A stretch of DNA of 52,111 bases from Mageeibacillus sp. UBA5734 (lineage in GTDB: Bacteria > Bacillota > Clostridia > Saccharofermentanales > UBA5734), in assembly GCA_002419365.1 (NCBI GenBank), contig DIGA01000087.1, forward strand, positions 1-52,111, read 5' to 3'. A program made the translations under genes and the position numbers. Under the pieces are notes generated by a model that did not search any database, was not told the DNA's origin, and saw only the letters and a program-made list of their open reading frames with translations. Every line of letters starts with the position of its first letter. Within the stretch, counting starts at the first letter, position 1. Below are positions 16,206 to 24,151 of this stretch, piece by piece.

Positions 16206-16987
16206 AGTTGTGCCTCCATTGGCTCAAACAGGGGGAATGGGTACAGGACCGTCTCCAGGCAAAGGCCCTGGGGCGGCATGGTTTTCCCGGCCAGGCGCCG
16301 GTCTCGTGAACGCAGGATCTGCGGGATGTCCTGAGGTTTGATCTTGCCCTGACCGACAGCCAGCACAGTCCCGGCCAGGATCCTGACCATGTGGTAGAGA
16401 AAGCCATTTCCGTTCACATGCAAGGTGAGAAAGGGGCGGTCAAAGGTCAGGTCCAGCTGGTGGATGGTGCGGATCGTGGTCTGTTTGGGATTGTTGTTCT
16501 GGTCCATGAAGGCATAAAAGTCATGGGTTCCGCACAGGTAGGGCAATGCTTCCCTCATGCGGTCCAGATCGACCGGCCCGAAGACATGTGGCGCCTGATG
16601 GCGGGACAGGACAGGCCGGGTCGGAGACAGATAGTAGCGATAGGTGTAGATCTTGCCGACTGCGTCGTAGCGGGCGTGAAAGCCAGGCGGTGCTTCTGCA
16701 GCGGCCAGCAGGGCCACATCATCAGGCAGACGGTTGTTCAGAGCCAGGGGCAGTCGGTCCAGCGGGACATTCAGGGCCGTATCCAGATGGCAGACGAGAC
16801 CACGGGCGTGAACCCCCTGGTCTGTCCGGCTGCTGCTGATGATCTGGAGGTCTGATTCACCACTCAAGTCCCGCAGGGCATTCTGCACCACTTGCTGCAC
16901 CGTGCGCAACTCACCCTGGTCCTGGAAACCATGGAAGTCATACCCGTCATATTCCAGAAGCAAGGCGATGCGGCGGCAATCTGGCAC
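16202..16987 (-). CDS. truA: tRNA pseudouridine(38-40) synthase TruA
   Basis: A 261-residue enzyme that makes pseudouridine at positions 38-40 of the tRNA anticodon arm. The catalytic aspartate is D56 in SSSRTDQGVHARG. Other landmarks are LLLEYDGYDFHGFQ at the N-terminus, YDAVGKIYTYRYYLS and GNGFLYHMVRILAGTVL near the C-terminus. It starts with GTG four bases after the glcK stop, without a strong Shine-Dalgarno site, which suggests translational coupling. It is not placed in the common energy-coupling/rplM-rpsI cluster of other Firmicutes, although the ECF genes lie just beyond glcK. Confidence 0.96.
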   Translation of the reverse strand: MPDCRRIALLLEYDGYDFHGFQDQGELRTVQQVVQNALRDLSGESDLQIISSSRTDQGVHARGLVCHLDTALNVPLDRLPLALNNRLPDDVALLAAAEAPPGFHARYDAVGKIYTYRYYLSPTRPVLSRHQAPHVFGPVDLDRMREALPYLCGTHDFYAFMDQNNNPKQTTIRTIHQLDLTFDRPFLTLHVNGNGFLYHMVRILAGTVLAVGQGKIKPQDIPQILRSRDRRLAGKTMPPQGLCLETVLYPFPLFEPMEAQL

Positions 16988-16991
16988 GGTC

Positions 16992-17975
16992 TCAGCCTGG
17001 CAGACCGTCTTCGAGGCAGCGGCGGCCCATCATGGCAGCACCGACGATTCCGGCATCATTACCCATTTCGGCCACACGGATTTTCGGGGCTGGCACACCT
17101 TCCGCCAGGAAGGATTTGGCCTTGTCATATGTTTTTTCCAGCAGCGGGACCATCAGGGCATCGCCTTCATTGCAGACACCGCCTCCGATGACAATGATTT
17201 CCGGCATGAAGGTATTGATGACATTGGCCAGGCCTTCGGACAGCATTTCAATGTAGTTGACAACGACCGCTGTCGCTACGGCATCACCCTGGCGCATGGC
17301 ATCAAAAGACGACCGGCCACTGGCCTTGCCGCCATTTTCAGCGATCATGGTATTGAGGATCGATGCGGGATTTTGCACGGCAGCCCGCTCGGTGTCACGG
17401 ATCAGGGCAGTGGCAGAGGCATACGCTTCAAAACAGCCCTTGCGGCCGCATGTGCAGGCTTCACCGCCACTTTTGATGACCATATGGCCGATCTCGGAAC
17501 CAGCGTTGTTAAAGCCACTGAAAATACGGTTGTTGATGACGATACCGCCACCCACACCGGTGCCCAGGGTGATGGTCACGCTGGAGGAGCTGCCACGGGC
17601 GGCACCGAATTCACTTTCCGCCAGGGCAGCGACATTGGCATCGTTGTCGATGTAGACCGGCAGGGAGACTGTCCTTTTCATCTCGCGCCGCATCGGCATG
17701 TGGCGGAAGGGCAGATTGTAGGCAACAATCAGCTCGCCAGTCTTATTGTTTGGGGTTCCGGGGGAACCGATACCGATCGATTCGACATCACTTTCCGTGC
17801 AGCCAGCTTCGGCGATGACTTCCAGCGTCACCCGGGCCATATCTGCGACGATGGCTTCACCGGTGCGCTCGGCCTGGGTTTTGATGCTTTTCTTGTGGAC
17901 GATGGTGCCCGTTTCGTCAACCAGACCGACTTTGATATTCGTACCGCCCAGATCGATACCAATGTATTTCTTCAT
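16992..17975 (-). CDS. glcK: ROK-family glucokinase
   Basis: A 327-residue sugar kinase that phosphorylates glucose with ATP. It starts with the phosphate-binding loop IGIDLGGTNIKVGLVDE, has the catalytic aspartate D112 in DNDANVAALAE, the EIGH sugar contact and the zinc motif CxCGxxGCxE at 174-183. GTGVGGG is the adenosine-binding loop. No HTH domain is present, so it is a kinase and not a ROK repressor. GGAGG precedes the ATG. It has its own promoter with a LacI-like palindrome, and is the first gene of glcK-truA-pncB. Glucose is the likely substrate; other hexoses are possible. Confidence 0.92.
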   Translation of the reverse strand: MKKYIGIDLGGTNIKVGLVDETGTIVHKKSIKTQAERTGEAIVADMARVTLEVIAEAGCTESDVESIGIGSPGTPNNKTGELIVAYNLPFRHMPMRREMKRTVSLPVYIDNDANVAALAESEFGAARGSSSSVTITLGTGVGGGIVINNRIFSGFNNAGSEIGHMVIKSGGEACTCGRKGCFEAYASATALIRDTERAAVQNPASILNTMIAENGGKASGRSSFDAMRQGDAVATAVVVNYIEMLSEGLANVINTFMPEIIVIGGGVCNEGDALMVPLLEKTYDKAKSFLAEGVPAPKIRVAEMGNDAGIVGAAMMGRRCLEDGLPG

Positions 17976-18016
17976 GGCTATCCCTCCAACTGATTTCAGG
18001 AAAATAGATGCTTTTC

Positions 18017-18038
18017 ATTATAACCGGCAACCGGTTGC
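18017..18038 (-). promoter_or_regulatory. glcK promoter with LacI-family-like operator
   Basis: On the minus strand a perfect -10 TATAAT lies at 18022-18017. Directly upstream, inside the -35/-10 spacer, is the 12-base perfect palindrome GCAACCGGTTGC (18027-18038). Its GCAAnCGnTTGC pattern is that of LacI/GalR-family sites, and it also partly fits the CcpA cre consensus. The -35 is poor. Repression by a sugar-responsive LacI-type regulator is inferred. Confidence 0.6.
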
Positions 18039-18053
18039 ATGGCCAGTCTGGGC

Positions 18054-18860
18054 TCAGCCAGGCCAGAACCGCAACAGGAGGATCGCCAGGCAGGCCAGGC
18101 TGATGGCGATTCCGAAAAGGACGTCCCGGGTCTGGTATTTCATCACACGCAAGCGTGTCCTGGATTCTCCCCCACGGTAGCAGCGGGCTTCCATGGCCAC
18201 AGCCAGATCCTCGGCCCGTTTGAAGGCACTGACAAAAAGCGGGATGAGCACGGAAACCAGGCCGCGGGCCCGGGCGATCAGGCCTCCGGTGTCATAATCA
18301 GCACCGCGAGACGACTGCGCTTTCATGATTTTGTCTGTTTCTTCCAGTAGAGTCGGGACAAACCGCAGGGCGATCGACATCATCATGGCCATTTCATGGG
18401 CCGGAAAGCCGATCTTGCGCAAAGGGCCGAGCAGATTCTCCAGTGCGTCAGACACATGGATCGGGGTTGTGGTCAAGGTCAGAAGCAACGTGGTGTTCAA
18501 GATCAGCAAGACGAGACGCGAGCCCATGCGCAAGGCAGTGGCCAGGCCTTGTTTGCTGATGGTCACCGGACCCACAGTCACAAGCTGGTCGCCGCTGACG
18601 GTCAGGATATTGAGCACGACTGCAAACAGGAGAATGAACAACATGGGACGCAGGCTGACCAGGACTTGCTTGACAGGAACCCGCGACAAACCGATCAATC
18701 CAATGGTCACAAGGCCCAGGAAAGCCATGGGCAGCAAATCGCGCGACAGGAAGGTCACCGCCATCATCAGGATGGCGGCAAGGATCTTGGTCCTGGGATC
18801 GAGCCGGTGCAGGAGCGACGAGGCAGGGTAATACCGGCCCAGTGAGATGTTGCTGATCAT
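18054..18860 (-). CDS. ecfT: ECF transporter T component EcfT
   Basis: A 268-residue membrane protein that couples the two ECF ATPases to vitamin-binding S components. About five or six membrane segments can be read. The coupling-helix signatures are AMMMSIALRFVPTLLEETDKI and AQSSRGADYDTGG, followed by AVAMEARCYRGGESRTR, the second Arg-Gly motif that docks on the ATPases. The N-terminus LGRYYPASSLLHRLDPRTKI is typical. Its start overlaps the ATPase gene by four bases. No S component is adjacent, as in group II modules shared by several substrates; BioY in this window is one possible partner. Confidence 0.94.
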   Translation of the reverse strand: MISNISLGRYYPASSLLHRLDPRTKILAAILMMAVTFLSRDLLPMAFLGLVTIGLIGLSRVPVKQVLVSLRPMLFILLFAVVLNILTVSGDQLVTVGPVTISKQGLATALRMGSRLVLLILNTTLLLTLTTTPIHVSDALENLLGPLRKIGFPAHEMAMMMSIALRFVPTLLEETDKIMKAQSSRGADYDTGGLIARARGLVSVLIPLFVSAFKRAEDLAVAMEARCYRGGESRTRLRVMKYQTRDVLFGIAISLACLAILLLRFWPG

Positions 18861-20668
18861 TCCACAATCCTCCCTGCTGCAGCCCGGATCAATTCAAAAA
18901 CAGCGGATTCCACTGTGTAGAACTGGTCAGACAGATCCGGGAACTCGGCTTTCATGTCCCTGAGGAAAGCTGCGGTGCGCGGGACAGACAGGTCTGCCGC
19001 CAGCAATGTCTCTGTCTGGGCAAAAACCTCTGCCGGGGTTCCGAATAAAATCACAGCGCCGTCTTTGAGTGCCAGGACCCGGTCTGAAAGGCGGGCAACA
19101 TCCTCCATGCTGTGCGAAACCAGGATGACTGTGGATCCTTCATCGCGCAGGCGGGCCGCATAGCCGAGGATTTCCTCACGACCGGCCGGATCAAGGCCAG
19201 CCGCAGGTTCGTCCAGGATCAGGACCTCCGGCCGCATGGCGATCACACCGGCAATGGCTGCACGTCTGCGCTGGCCACCGGACAGCTCAAAGGGTGACCG
19301 TTCCAGCTCTTCGTCGGTCAGCCCGACAATCCGCGCAGCCCACAGCACCCTCTTTTCGACTTCCGCAGCATCGAGGCCTAAGCGGCGTGGGCCGAAGGCG
19401 ATGTCCTGGAAGACTGTTTCCTCAAACAACTGGTGTTCCGGATACTGGAACAAAAGTCCGACATGGCGGCGGATGCGGCGGATAGCCTGGTTCTCCGAGG
19501 CGTCATGGCCCAGGACAGTCACTTTACCCGACTGGGTGCGCAGCAGGCCGTTCAAATGCTGGATCAGGGTCGATTTGCCAGATCCACTGTGGCCGATGAT
19601 GCCGAGCAATTCACCTTTGCGGACATCGAAGCTGACATTGCGCAAAGCCTTGGATTCCAGGGTTGTGCCGGATGAATACGTAAAGGTCAGGTTCTCGACT
19701 GATATCACAGGATCGCCTACACTGGCGAAGGCGTGCACCGTCTCCCGGCGCCGGGCGTAGTCCCTGAGCAAAGCCTCGAGCTTGCTTTTCCCTGCAGACT
19801 TGAGCAGTCGGGAGACTGCTTTGCAGGCAGCAACCCAGTCCGTACTTTCAAATGGCTTGAGTTTTTGCGCCGTCAGTTCGGCGATCCTGTTCAGGATCTC
19901 GCCATGAACAGGCACATCCAGCCCCTGGTTTTTGACCAGCTGGACACGATCGAATACTTCTGCCGGAGTCCCGGACAGAATCACATGGCCATCGTTCATG
20001 ATGACCACACGGTCTGCCAGCAAAGCCTCTTCCATGTGATGTGTGATGTTGATCACGGTCAAACCCTGCTCCCGGATCAGATCAGCGACCAAGGCCATGA
20101 AATCGGTCCGGGTTGCCGGATCGAGCATGGAGGTTGCCTCGTCCAGGATCAGGCAGGACGGTTTCATCGCCAGGATGCCGGCAATGGCCAGCTTCTGCTT
20201 TTGCCCACCTGATAGCAAATGAGGAGGGCGCTCTGCCATGGCCAGCAAATTGACCCGGGCCAGTGCTTTGTCAACCGCCAGCCGGATCTCTGGCTGGGGG
20301 AATCCCAGGTTTTCCGGTCCGAATGCCACATCTTCCTCAACGGTGGTGCCAACGATCTGGTTGTCCGGGTTCTGGAACACCATGCCGCACTGGCGCCGGA
20401 CTTCCCAGATGCTCTGGTCGTCCCGGGTATCAAAGCCGGACACGATGATGGTGCCCTCGGATGGAAGTTCGAGCGCATTGATCAGGCGGGCGAGGGTCGA
20501 TTTGCCAGAGCCATTGCGGCCCAGTATGGCCGTATGGCTACCCTTCTTCAGATCAAGCGATACGTGTGACAGCGCCTGGATCGGCTCGTGCCCATGCTGG
20601 AGATAAGAGAAACTGACATTCTCGATGCTGGCAAAAGGTGGACTTCCGGCGCGGTTTTCTGGATCCAT
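18857..20668 (-). CDS. ecfA: Fused ECF transporter ATPase (EcfA1-EcfA2 in one chain)
   Basis: A 603-residue protein with two complete ABC ATPase domains. Domain 1 has Walker A GRNGSGKST (50-58), the Q-loop NPDNQIVGTTVEEDVAFGP, LSGGQ (152-156) and LILDEA (173-178), the pattern of EcfA1. Domain 2 has GHSGSGKST (359-367), YPEHQLFEETVFQDIAFGP, LSGGQ (462-466) and LILDEP (483-488), the pattern of EcfA2. A linker of about 70 residues joins them. The two are normally separate neighbouring genes in the order A1-A2-T, kept here by fusion. The frame is open from a TTG at 20689, but the ATG at 20668 is preferred, with AGGGG upstream. There is no frameshift and both sites look functional. Confidence 0.93.
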   Translation of the reverse strand: MDPENRAGSPPFASIENVSFSYLQHGHEPIQALSHVSLDLKKGSHTAILGRNGSGKSTLARLINALELPSEGTIIVSGFDTRDDQSIWEVRRQCGMVFQNPDNQIVGTTVEEDVAFGPENLGFPQPEIRLAVDKALARVNLLAMAERPPHLLSGGQKQKLAIAGILAMKPSCLILDEATSMLDPATRTDFMALVADLIREQGLTVINITHHMEEALLADRVVIMNDGHVILSGTPAEVFDRVQLVKNQGLDVPVHGEILNRIAELTAQKLKPFESTDWVAACKAVSRLLKSAGKSKLEALLRDYARRRETVHAFASVGDPVISVENLTFTYSSGTTLESKALRNVSFDVRKGELLGIIGHSGSGKSTLIQHLNGLLRTQSGKVTVLGHDASENQAIRRIRRHVGLLFQYPEHQLFEETVFQDIAFGPRRLGLDAAEVEKRVLWAARIVGLTDEELERSPFELSGGQRRRAAIAGVIAMRPEVLILDEPAAGLDPAGREEILGYAARLRDEGSTVILVSHSMEDVARLSDRVLALKDGAVILFGTPAEVFAQTETLLAADLSVPRTAAFLRDMKAEFPDLSDQFYTVESAVFELIRAAAGRIVE

Positions 20669-20686
20669 GGTCAAAGCGATCCCCTT

Positions 20687-20723
20687 CAAAACAAAACGGG
20701 AACAGGATAGTCCTGTCCCCGTT
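20687..20723 (-). terminator. Terminator closing the ribosomal operon
   Basis: An 11-pair stem (20697-20707 with 20711-20721, one U-G wobble valid only in the minus-strand RNA) closes a three-base loop and is followed on the minus strand by TTTTGTTTT. It lies between rplQ and the fused ecfA gene, so ecfA-ecfT may depend on read-through or an unseen promoter. Confidence 0.85.
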
Positions 20724-20770
20724 ATGGCAGATGGTTTTGGATTGGGTGGCAGGTCTTCAGTGCAGCAAAC

Positions 20771-21295
20771 TCAGAGGAGTTCGAGGATCGCCATCTCTGA
20801 AGCATCACCACGGCGAGCGCCGAGCTTGATGATACGGGCATAGCCACCCGTGCGTCCGACGTATTTCGGAGCAACCGTGTCGAACAGGTAATTGACCGGA
20901 TTGACGGTATTACCTTTTTCGTCATGGCTCTTGTTGAGCCAGAGCATCAGCTGGCGACGGACGGCCAGGCGGGACGGGCTGTCAACCTGGACCATTTCCT
21001 TTTTCACTTCACGTTCGACAACGTCGTATTTGCTGCCGTTTTTGGAAGTGGCTGATTTTAAAACCTTCTTGCCCTTGCCGTCAAGCTTGGCAGCGGAGAC
21101 GGTGACTTCCTTCGTGGTGAAGTTGTCCTTCTCCTTGATCGCCAGGGTGATCAGCTGTTCAGCGATCCGCTTGACTTCCTTGGCGCGAGCCTCGGTGGTT
21201 TCGATTTTGCCGGTGAGGATCAGCGTGGTGACCATCCCCCGCAGCATCGACAGACGCATGTCATAGGCGCGTCCGAGTTTTCTACGTGCAGGCAT
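20771..21295 (-). CDS. rplQ: Large ribosomal subunit protein bL17, with insertion
   Basis: L17 sits near the exit of the peptide tunnel of the 50S subunit. The family ends are clear: MPARRKLGR and LRGMVTTLILTGKIETTEARAKEV at the start, GGYARIIKLGARRGDASEMAILEL at the end. At 174 residues it is about 55 longer than the common form; the extra part lies between about residues 55 and 110 and is lysine-rich (AAKLDGKGKKVLKSATSKNG). Similar internal extensions are known in some Clostridia. It is the last gene of the operon, 34 bases after rpoA. Confidence 0.95.
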   Translation of the reverse strand: MPARRKLGRAYDMRLSMLRGMVTTLILTGKIETTEARAKEVKRIAEQLITLAIKEKDNFTTKEVTVSAAKLDGKGKKVLKSATSKNGSKYDVVEREVKKEMVQVDSPSRLAVRRQLMLWLNKSHDEKGNTVNPVNYLFDTVAPKYVGRTGGYARIIKLGARRGDASEMAILELL

Positions 21296-21329
21296 GTTAA
21301 TACCCTCCTAATGATCGGGAACGGTCCCC

Positions 21330-22283
21330 TCACTCGTCGATAGCAGCGAGTGACAGGCCCATTTCTTCGAGTTTCTGGATGACTTCCTCGAGCGATTTCT
21401 TGCCGAGGTTTCTGACTTTCATCATGTCTTCTTCCGAACGGGCCACGAGATCGCCGATCGAATTGATGCCGGCGCGCTTGAGGCAGTTGTAAGTGCGGAC
21501 AGAGAAGTCAAGGTCTTCGATCGCGGTGCCCAGGACTGTCGGAGCCTTGCCGTCAATTTCCAGGTTGGAAAAATTCGTGCTGGTCACGCTGCTGGTCAAG
21601 GCGACGAACAAGTTGAGGTGCTCGGTCAGGATGCTGGCGCCGACGCTCAAGGCTTCGGAGGCCCCGATGGTGGCATCGGTCCAAACCTCGATAGTCAGTT
21701 TGTCATAGTCGGTAAACTGGCCGACACGAGTGTTTTCGACCGAATAGTTGACCTTTTTGACCGGAGTGAAAATCGAGTCAATCGGAATAACGCCGATCGG
21801 CTGGCTGACCCATTTGTTGCGGTCGGCGGTGTTGTAGCCGCGGCCGCCATTGAAGGTCAGTTCCATGAAGAGGCGGCCTTCGCCATTCAACGTGGCGATC
21901 GGGTGGTCAGGATTCATGACCTCGACTTCATCATCGCGGACGATATCGCCCGCCGTCACGACACCGGTGCGGCCTTCCTCAGTGCTGATATAGACCGTTT
22001 TCGGTCCATCCACATGCAGGTCAGCCCGGATGCCTTTGACGTTGAGGATGATTTCGGTCATATCTTCAACGACACCCTTGACCGTTGAAAACTCATGGAA
22101 GACGCCCTCCACGCGAATCGCCGTCACTGCCGCGCCCGGCAGTGAGGAAAGCAACACACGGCGCAGCGAGTTGCCCAGTGTGATGCCATAGCCCCGCTCA
22201 AGCGGTTCGATCACGAATTTACCATAGGAACGTTCTTCATTCTGTTCCAGGCATTCGATCACTGGCTTTTTGATCTCAATCAT
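21330..22283 (-). CDS. rpoA: DNA-directed RNA polymerase subunit alpha
   Basis: A 317-residue subunit that nucleates polymerase assembly and contacts upstream promoter DNA and activators. The N-terminal domain has GYGITLGNSLRRVLLSSLPGAAVT, and the C-terminal domain (from about residue 250) has the helix-hairpin-helix RAGINSIGDLVARSEEDMMKVRNLGKKSLEEV. The frame is open to 22319, but the ATG at 22283 has AGGAGG close upstream and matches family starts. It lies between rpsD and rplQ, the standard alpha-operon order. Confidence 0.98.
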   Translation of the reverse strand: MIEIKKPVIECLEQNEERSYGKFVIEPLERGYGITLGNSLRRVLLSSLPGAAVTAIRVEGVFHEFSTVKGVVEDMTEIILNVKGIRADLHVDGPKTVYISTEEGRTGVVTAGDIVRDDEVEVMNPDHPIATLNGEGRLFMELTFNGGRGYNTADRNKWVSQPIGVIPIDSIFTPVKKVNYSVENTRVGQFTDYDKLTIEVWTDATIGASEALSVGASILTEHLNLFVALTSSVTSTNFSNLEIDGKAPTVLGTAIEDLDFSVRTYNCLKRAGINSIGDLVARSEEDMMKVRNLGKKSLEEVIQKLEEMGLSLAAIDE

Positions 22284-22320
22284 TCTGTTCCTCCTAATTA
22301 CGACACAACGCTCTATCACG

Positions 22321-22345
22321 CGGCTGCAGAATGCTCAGGCAGCCG
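22321..22345 (-). other. Intercistronic hairpin, rpsD-rpoA spacer
   Basis: A perfect 7-base stem pairs 22321-22327 with 22339-22345 around an 11-base loop. It begins just after the rpsD stop and ends about 30 bases before the rpoA Shine-Dalgarno site. There is no T-run, so it is not a terminator; mRNA processing or protein binding are possible. Confidence 0.5.
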
Positions 22346-22352
22346 GTGAGGA

Positions 22353-22967
22353 TTACTTCGAATAAAGTTCGACGATGAGCGTCTCGCGGACATCGAGGTC
22401 GACGTCGGCGCGGGCCGGAACCTGGGCAACGGTACCACTGAGCTGTTCCGCATTGAATGTGAGCCAGGACGGAACAGGACGGGTCGCAAGATCCTGGAAT
22501 TTCGGTGATTTGCGGGATGATTCGCAGACAGCGACGGTATCGCCGGCCTTGAGGGTCATCGAGGGGATATTGGCCTTCTTGCCATTGACGGTAAAGTGGC
22601 CGTGTGTGACCAGCTGGCGGGCCTGGGCGCGGGAAGCGGCAAAACCCATGCGATAGACAACATTGTCAAAACGCAGTTCAAGGAGTTGCAGCAGGTTTTC
22701 GCCTGACTTGCCCTTCATGCGGCTGGCGCTGTCAAAGGTCTTTCTGAACTGGCCTTCGAGGACACCATAAAATCGCTTCGCCTTCTGCTTTTCACGCAGC
22801 TGGGAACCATATTCGGAAATTTTCTTGCGGCCCTGGCCATGCTGGCCGGGAGCGAAGCTCCGACGGGCGATGGCACATTTGCCGGTATAGCAACGCTGCC
22901 CTTTAAGGAAAAGCTTTTCGCCTTCGCGGCGGCAGAGCCGGCAGGCTGCTTCTGTATATCTAGCCAT
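22353..22967 (-). CDS. rpsD: Small ribosomal subunit protein uS4, zinc form
   Basis: A 204-residue primary 16S rRNA-binding protein, important for early 30S assembly and decoding accuracy. The N-terminus holds four cysteines (C9, C12, C26, C31 region: CRLC ... RCYTGKC), the zinc-binding C+ form. The S4 RNA-binding domain is seen at RLDNVVYR-like RFDNVVYRMGFAASRAQARQLV. In many Firmicutes rpsD lies outside this operon; here it is between rpsK and rpoA. S4 often represses its own operon, and hairpins on both sides of nearby genes are candidates for such control. Confidence 0.97.
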   Translation of the reverse strand: MARYTEAACRLCRREGEKLFLKGQRCYTGKCAIARRSFAPGQHGQGRKKISEYGSQLREKQKAKRFYGVLEGQFRKTFDSASRMKGKSGENLLQLLELRFDNVVYRMGFAASRAQARQLVTHGHFTVNGKKANIPSMTLKAGDTVAVCESSRKSPKFQDLATRPVPSWLTFNAEQLSGTVAQVPARADVDLDVRETLIVELYSK

Positions 22968-22984
22968 TCTCTATTCCTCCGGGA

Positions 22985-23389
22985 TCAGACTCTTCTTCTT
23001 TTGGGCGGTCTGCAACCATTGTGCGGGATCGGTGTGACGTCCTTGATCATCGTGACATCAAGACCGGCGGCCTGCAGCGAACGGATCGCAGCTTCGCGGC
23101 CGGCACCCGGACCTTTGACAAAAACTTCGACCGAGCGCATGCCATGGTCGACAGCGGTCTTGGCAGCAGATTCAGCTGCCATCTGGGCGGCAAACGGTGT
23201 CCCTTTACGGGAGCCCTTCATGCCCATGCCACCAGCACTGGCCCAGGAGATGGCGTTGCCATTGGGATCGGTGATGGTGACAATCGTGTTGTTGAACGAT
23301 GAATGGATGTGGGCAGAGCCACGGTCAATGTTCTTGCGTTCTCTTTTCTTCGGCCGAACAGCCGTTTTCTTGGCAGACGCTTTAGCCAT
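22985..23389 (-). CDS. rpsK: Small ribosomal subunit protein uS11
   Basis: A 134-residue protein of the 30S platform that helps position mRNA at the E site. The basic N-terminal tail KASAKKTAVRPKKRERKN is followed by the conserved HIHSSFNNTIVTITDPNGN, the core AAESAAKTAVDHGMRSVEVFVKGPGAGREAAIR shortened here to its key repeats, and the ending IPHNGCRPPKRRRV. The length and all landmarks match the family. It lies 12 bases after rpsM and 17 before rpsD. Confidence 0.98.
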   Translation of the reverse strand: MAKASAKKTAVRPKKRERKNIDRGSAHIHSSFNNTIVTITDPNGNAISWASAGGMGMKGSRKGTPFAAQMAAESAAKTAVDHGMRSVEVFVKGPGAGREAAIRSLQAAGLDVTMIKDVTPIPHNGCRPPKRRRV

Positions 23390-23401
23390 GTTCTGTCCTC
23401 C

Positions 23402-23770
23402 TTACTTTTTCTTGTTAGCCATGGTGCGCTTCGGTCCCTTGCGGGTGCGGGCGTTGGTTTTCGTACGCTGGCCGCGGACCGGCAGGCCCATCCTGTGGCG
23501 ACGGCCGCGGTAGCAGCCAATTTCCGTCAGGCGCTTGATATTCATGGCGATTTCACGCCGCAGGTCACCCTCGACGGTGTAGCCGTTTTCGATGGTGTCC
23601 CTGATTTTGGATACTTCATTTTCCGTCAAATTCTTGACACGGGTATCGGGATCGATGCCGCAGGTTGCAAGAATCTTGTTCGAAAGTGTTCTGCCGACGC
23701 CAAAGATGTAGCAAAGCGCAATTTCGACGCGCTTATCGTTCGGCAGATCGACTCCGGCAATACGTGCCAT
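23402..23770 (-). CDS. rpsM: Small ribosomal subunit protein uS13
   Basis: A 122-residue protein of the 30S head that contacts the P-site tRNA and the bridge to the 50S subunit. MARIAGVDLPNDKRVEIAL opens the protein; the helix-two-turns-helix and the basic tail GLPVRGQRTKTNARTRKGP follow. GGAGG stands before the ATG. The 145-base spacer upstream, after rpmJ, contains a folded region and perhaps an extra promoter, so rpsM may head a semi-separate transcript for the alpha part of the operon. Confidence 0.98.
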   Translation of the reverse strand: MARIAGVDLPNDKRVEIALCYIFGVGRTLSNKILATCGIDPDTRVKNLTENEVSKIRDTIENGYTVEGDLRREIAMNIKRLTEIGCYRGRRHRMGLPVRGQRTKTNARTRKGPKRTMANKKK

Positions 23771-23828
23771 TTTCTTACCTCCGTAAAGTGAAAGGCTCTC
23801 AAAGAATCTCTATGTAGTAAACACGATC

Positions 23829-23874
23829 GGGATGACCGCAAAACCTGTGCAGGTTCTGTCGGCAGCCGCATCCC
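23829..23874 (-). other. Structured leader between rpmJ and rpsM
   Basis: CATCCC (23869-23874) pairs with GGGATG (23829-23834) as an outer stem; inside it AACCTG (23842-23847) pairs with CAGGTT (23850-23855). On the minus strand TTGCGG followed 16 bases later by TACTAC lies at its 3' side and may be a weak promoter. This is a plausible site for autogenous control of the S13-S11-S4-alpha-L17 genes. Confidence 0.5.
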
Positions 23875-23915
23875 TTAACACGTGCGGTTGACTGCTGGCT
23901 AATCCGTGTACCGGA

Positions 23916-24029
23916 TCAGCCCTGTTTCTGCTTGTGCTTGGGATCTTCGCAGATGACCATGACGCGGCCCTTGCGCTTGATAACCTTGCATTTCTCGCAG
24001 ATCGGTTTGACGGACGGTCTGACTTTCAT
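23916..24029 (-). CDS. rpmJ: Large ribosomal subunit protein bL36, zinc form
   Basis: A 37-residue protein of the 50S subunit. It reads MKVRPSVKPICEKCKVIKRK with zinc ligands C11, C14, C27 and H32, the standard C+ form. The strong site GGAGG precedes the ATG by seven bases. It is shorter than most gene-finder limits and lies in the standard place between infA and rpsM. Confidence 0.97.
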   Translation of the reverse strand: MKVRPSVKPICEKCKVIKRKGRVMVICEDPKHKQKQG

Positions 24030-24099
24030 GGTGGTTTCCTCCTGGATCTAGCGCCTTGGACAGATCAAAAACAGACGTCATGAGGGCGCATGCTAAAAT

Positions 24100-24127
24100 A
24101 GTGTACCAGATTCATTTGATAAATCAA
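24100..24127 (-). promoter_or_regulatory. Internal promoter before rpmJ
   Basis: On the minus strand TTGATT (24127-24122) lies 16 bases from TACACT (24105-24100), which is preceded by TGG and so has an extended -10. The stretch is AT-rich. It would give extra transcription of rpmJ and the alpha-operon genes. Confidence 0.6.
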
Positions 24128-24151
24128 GTGCCTGGTGGTCGTTTTCTGAAG

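Noticed and set aside
23899..24081. 60-codon frame overlapping rpmJ
   Set aside because: It is the rpmJ gene in another frame plus its leader; rpmJ itself is complete and better supported.
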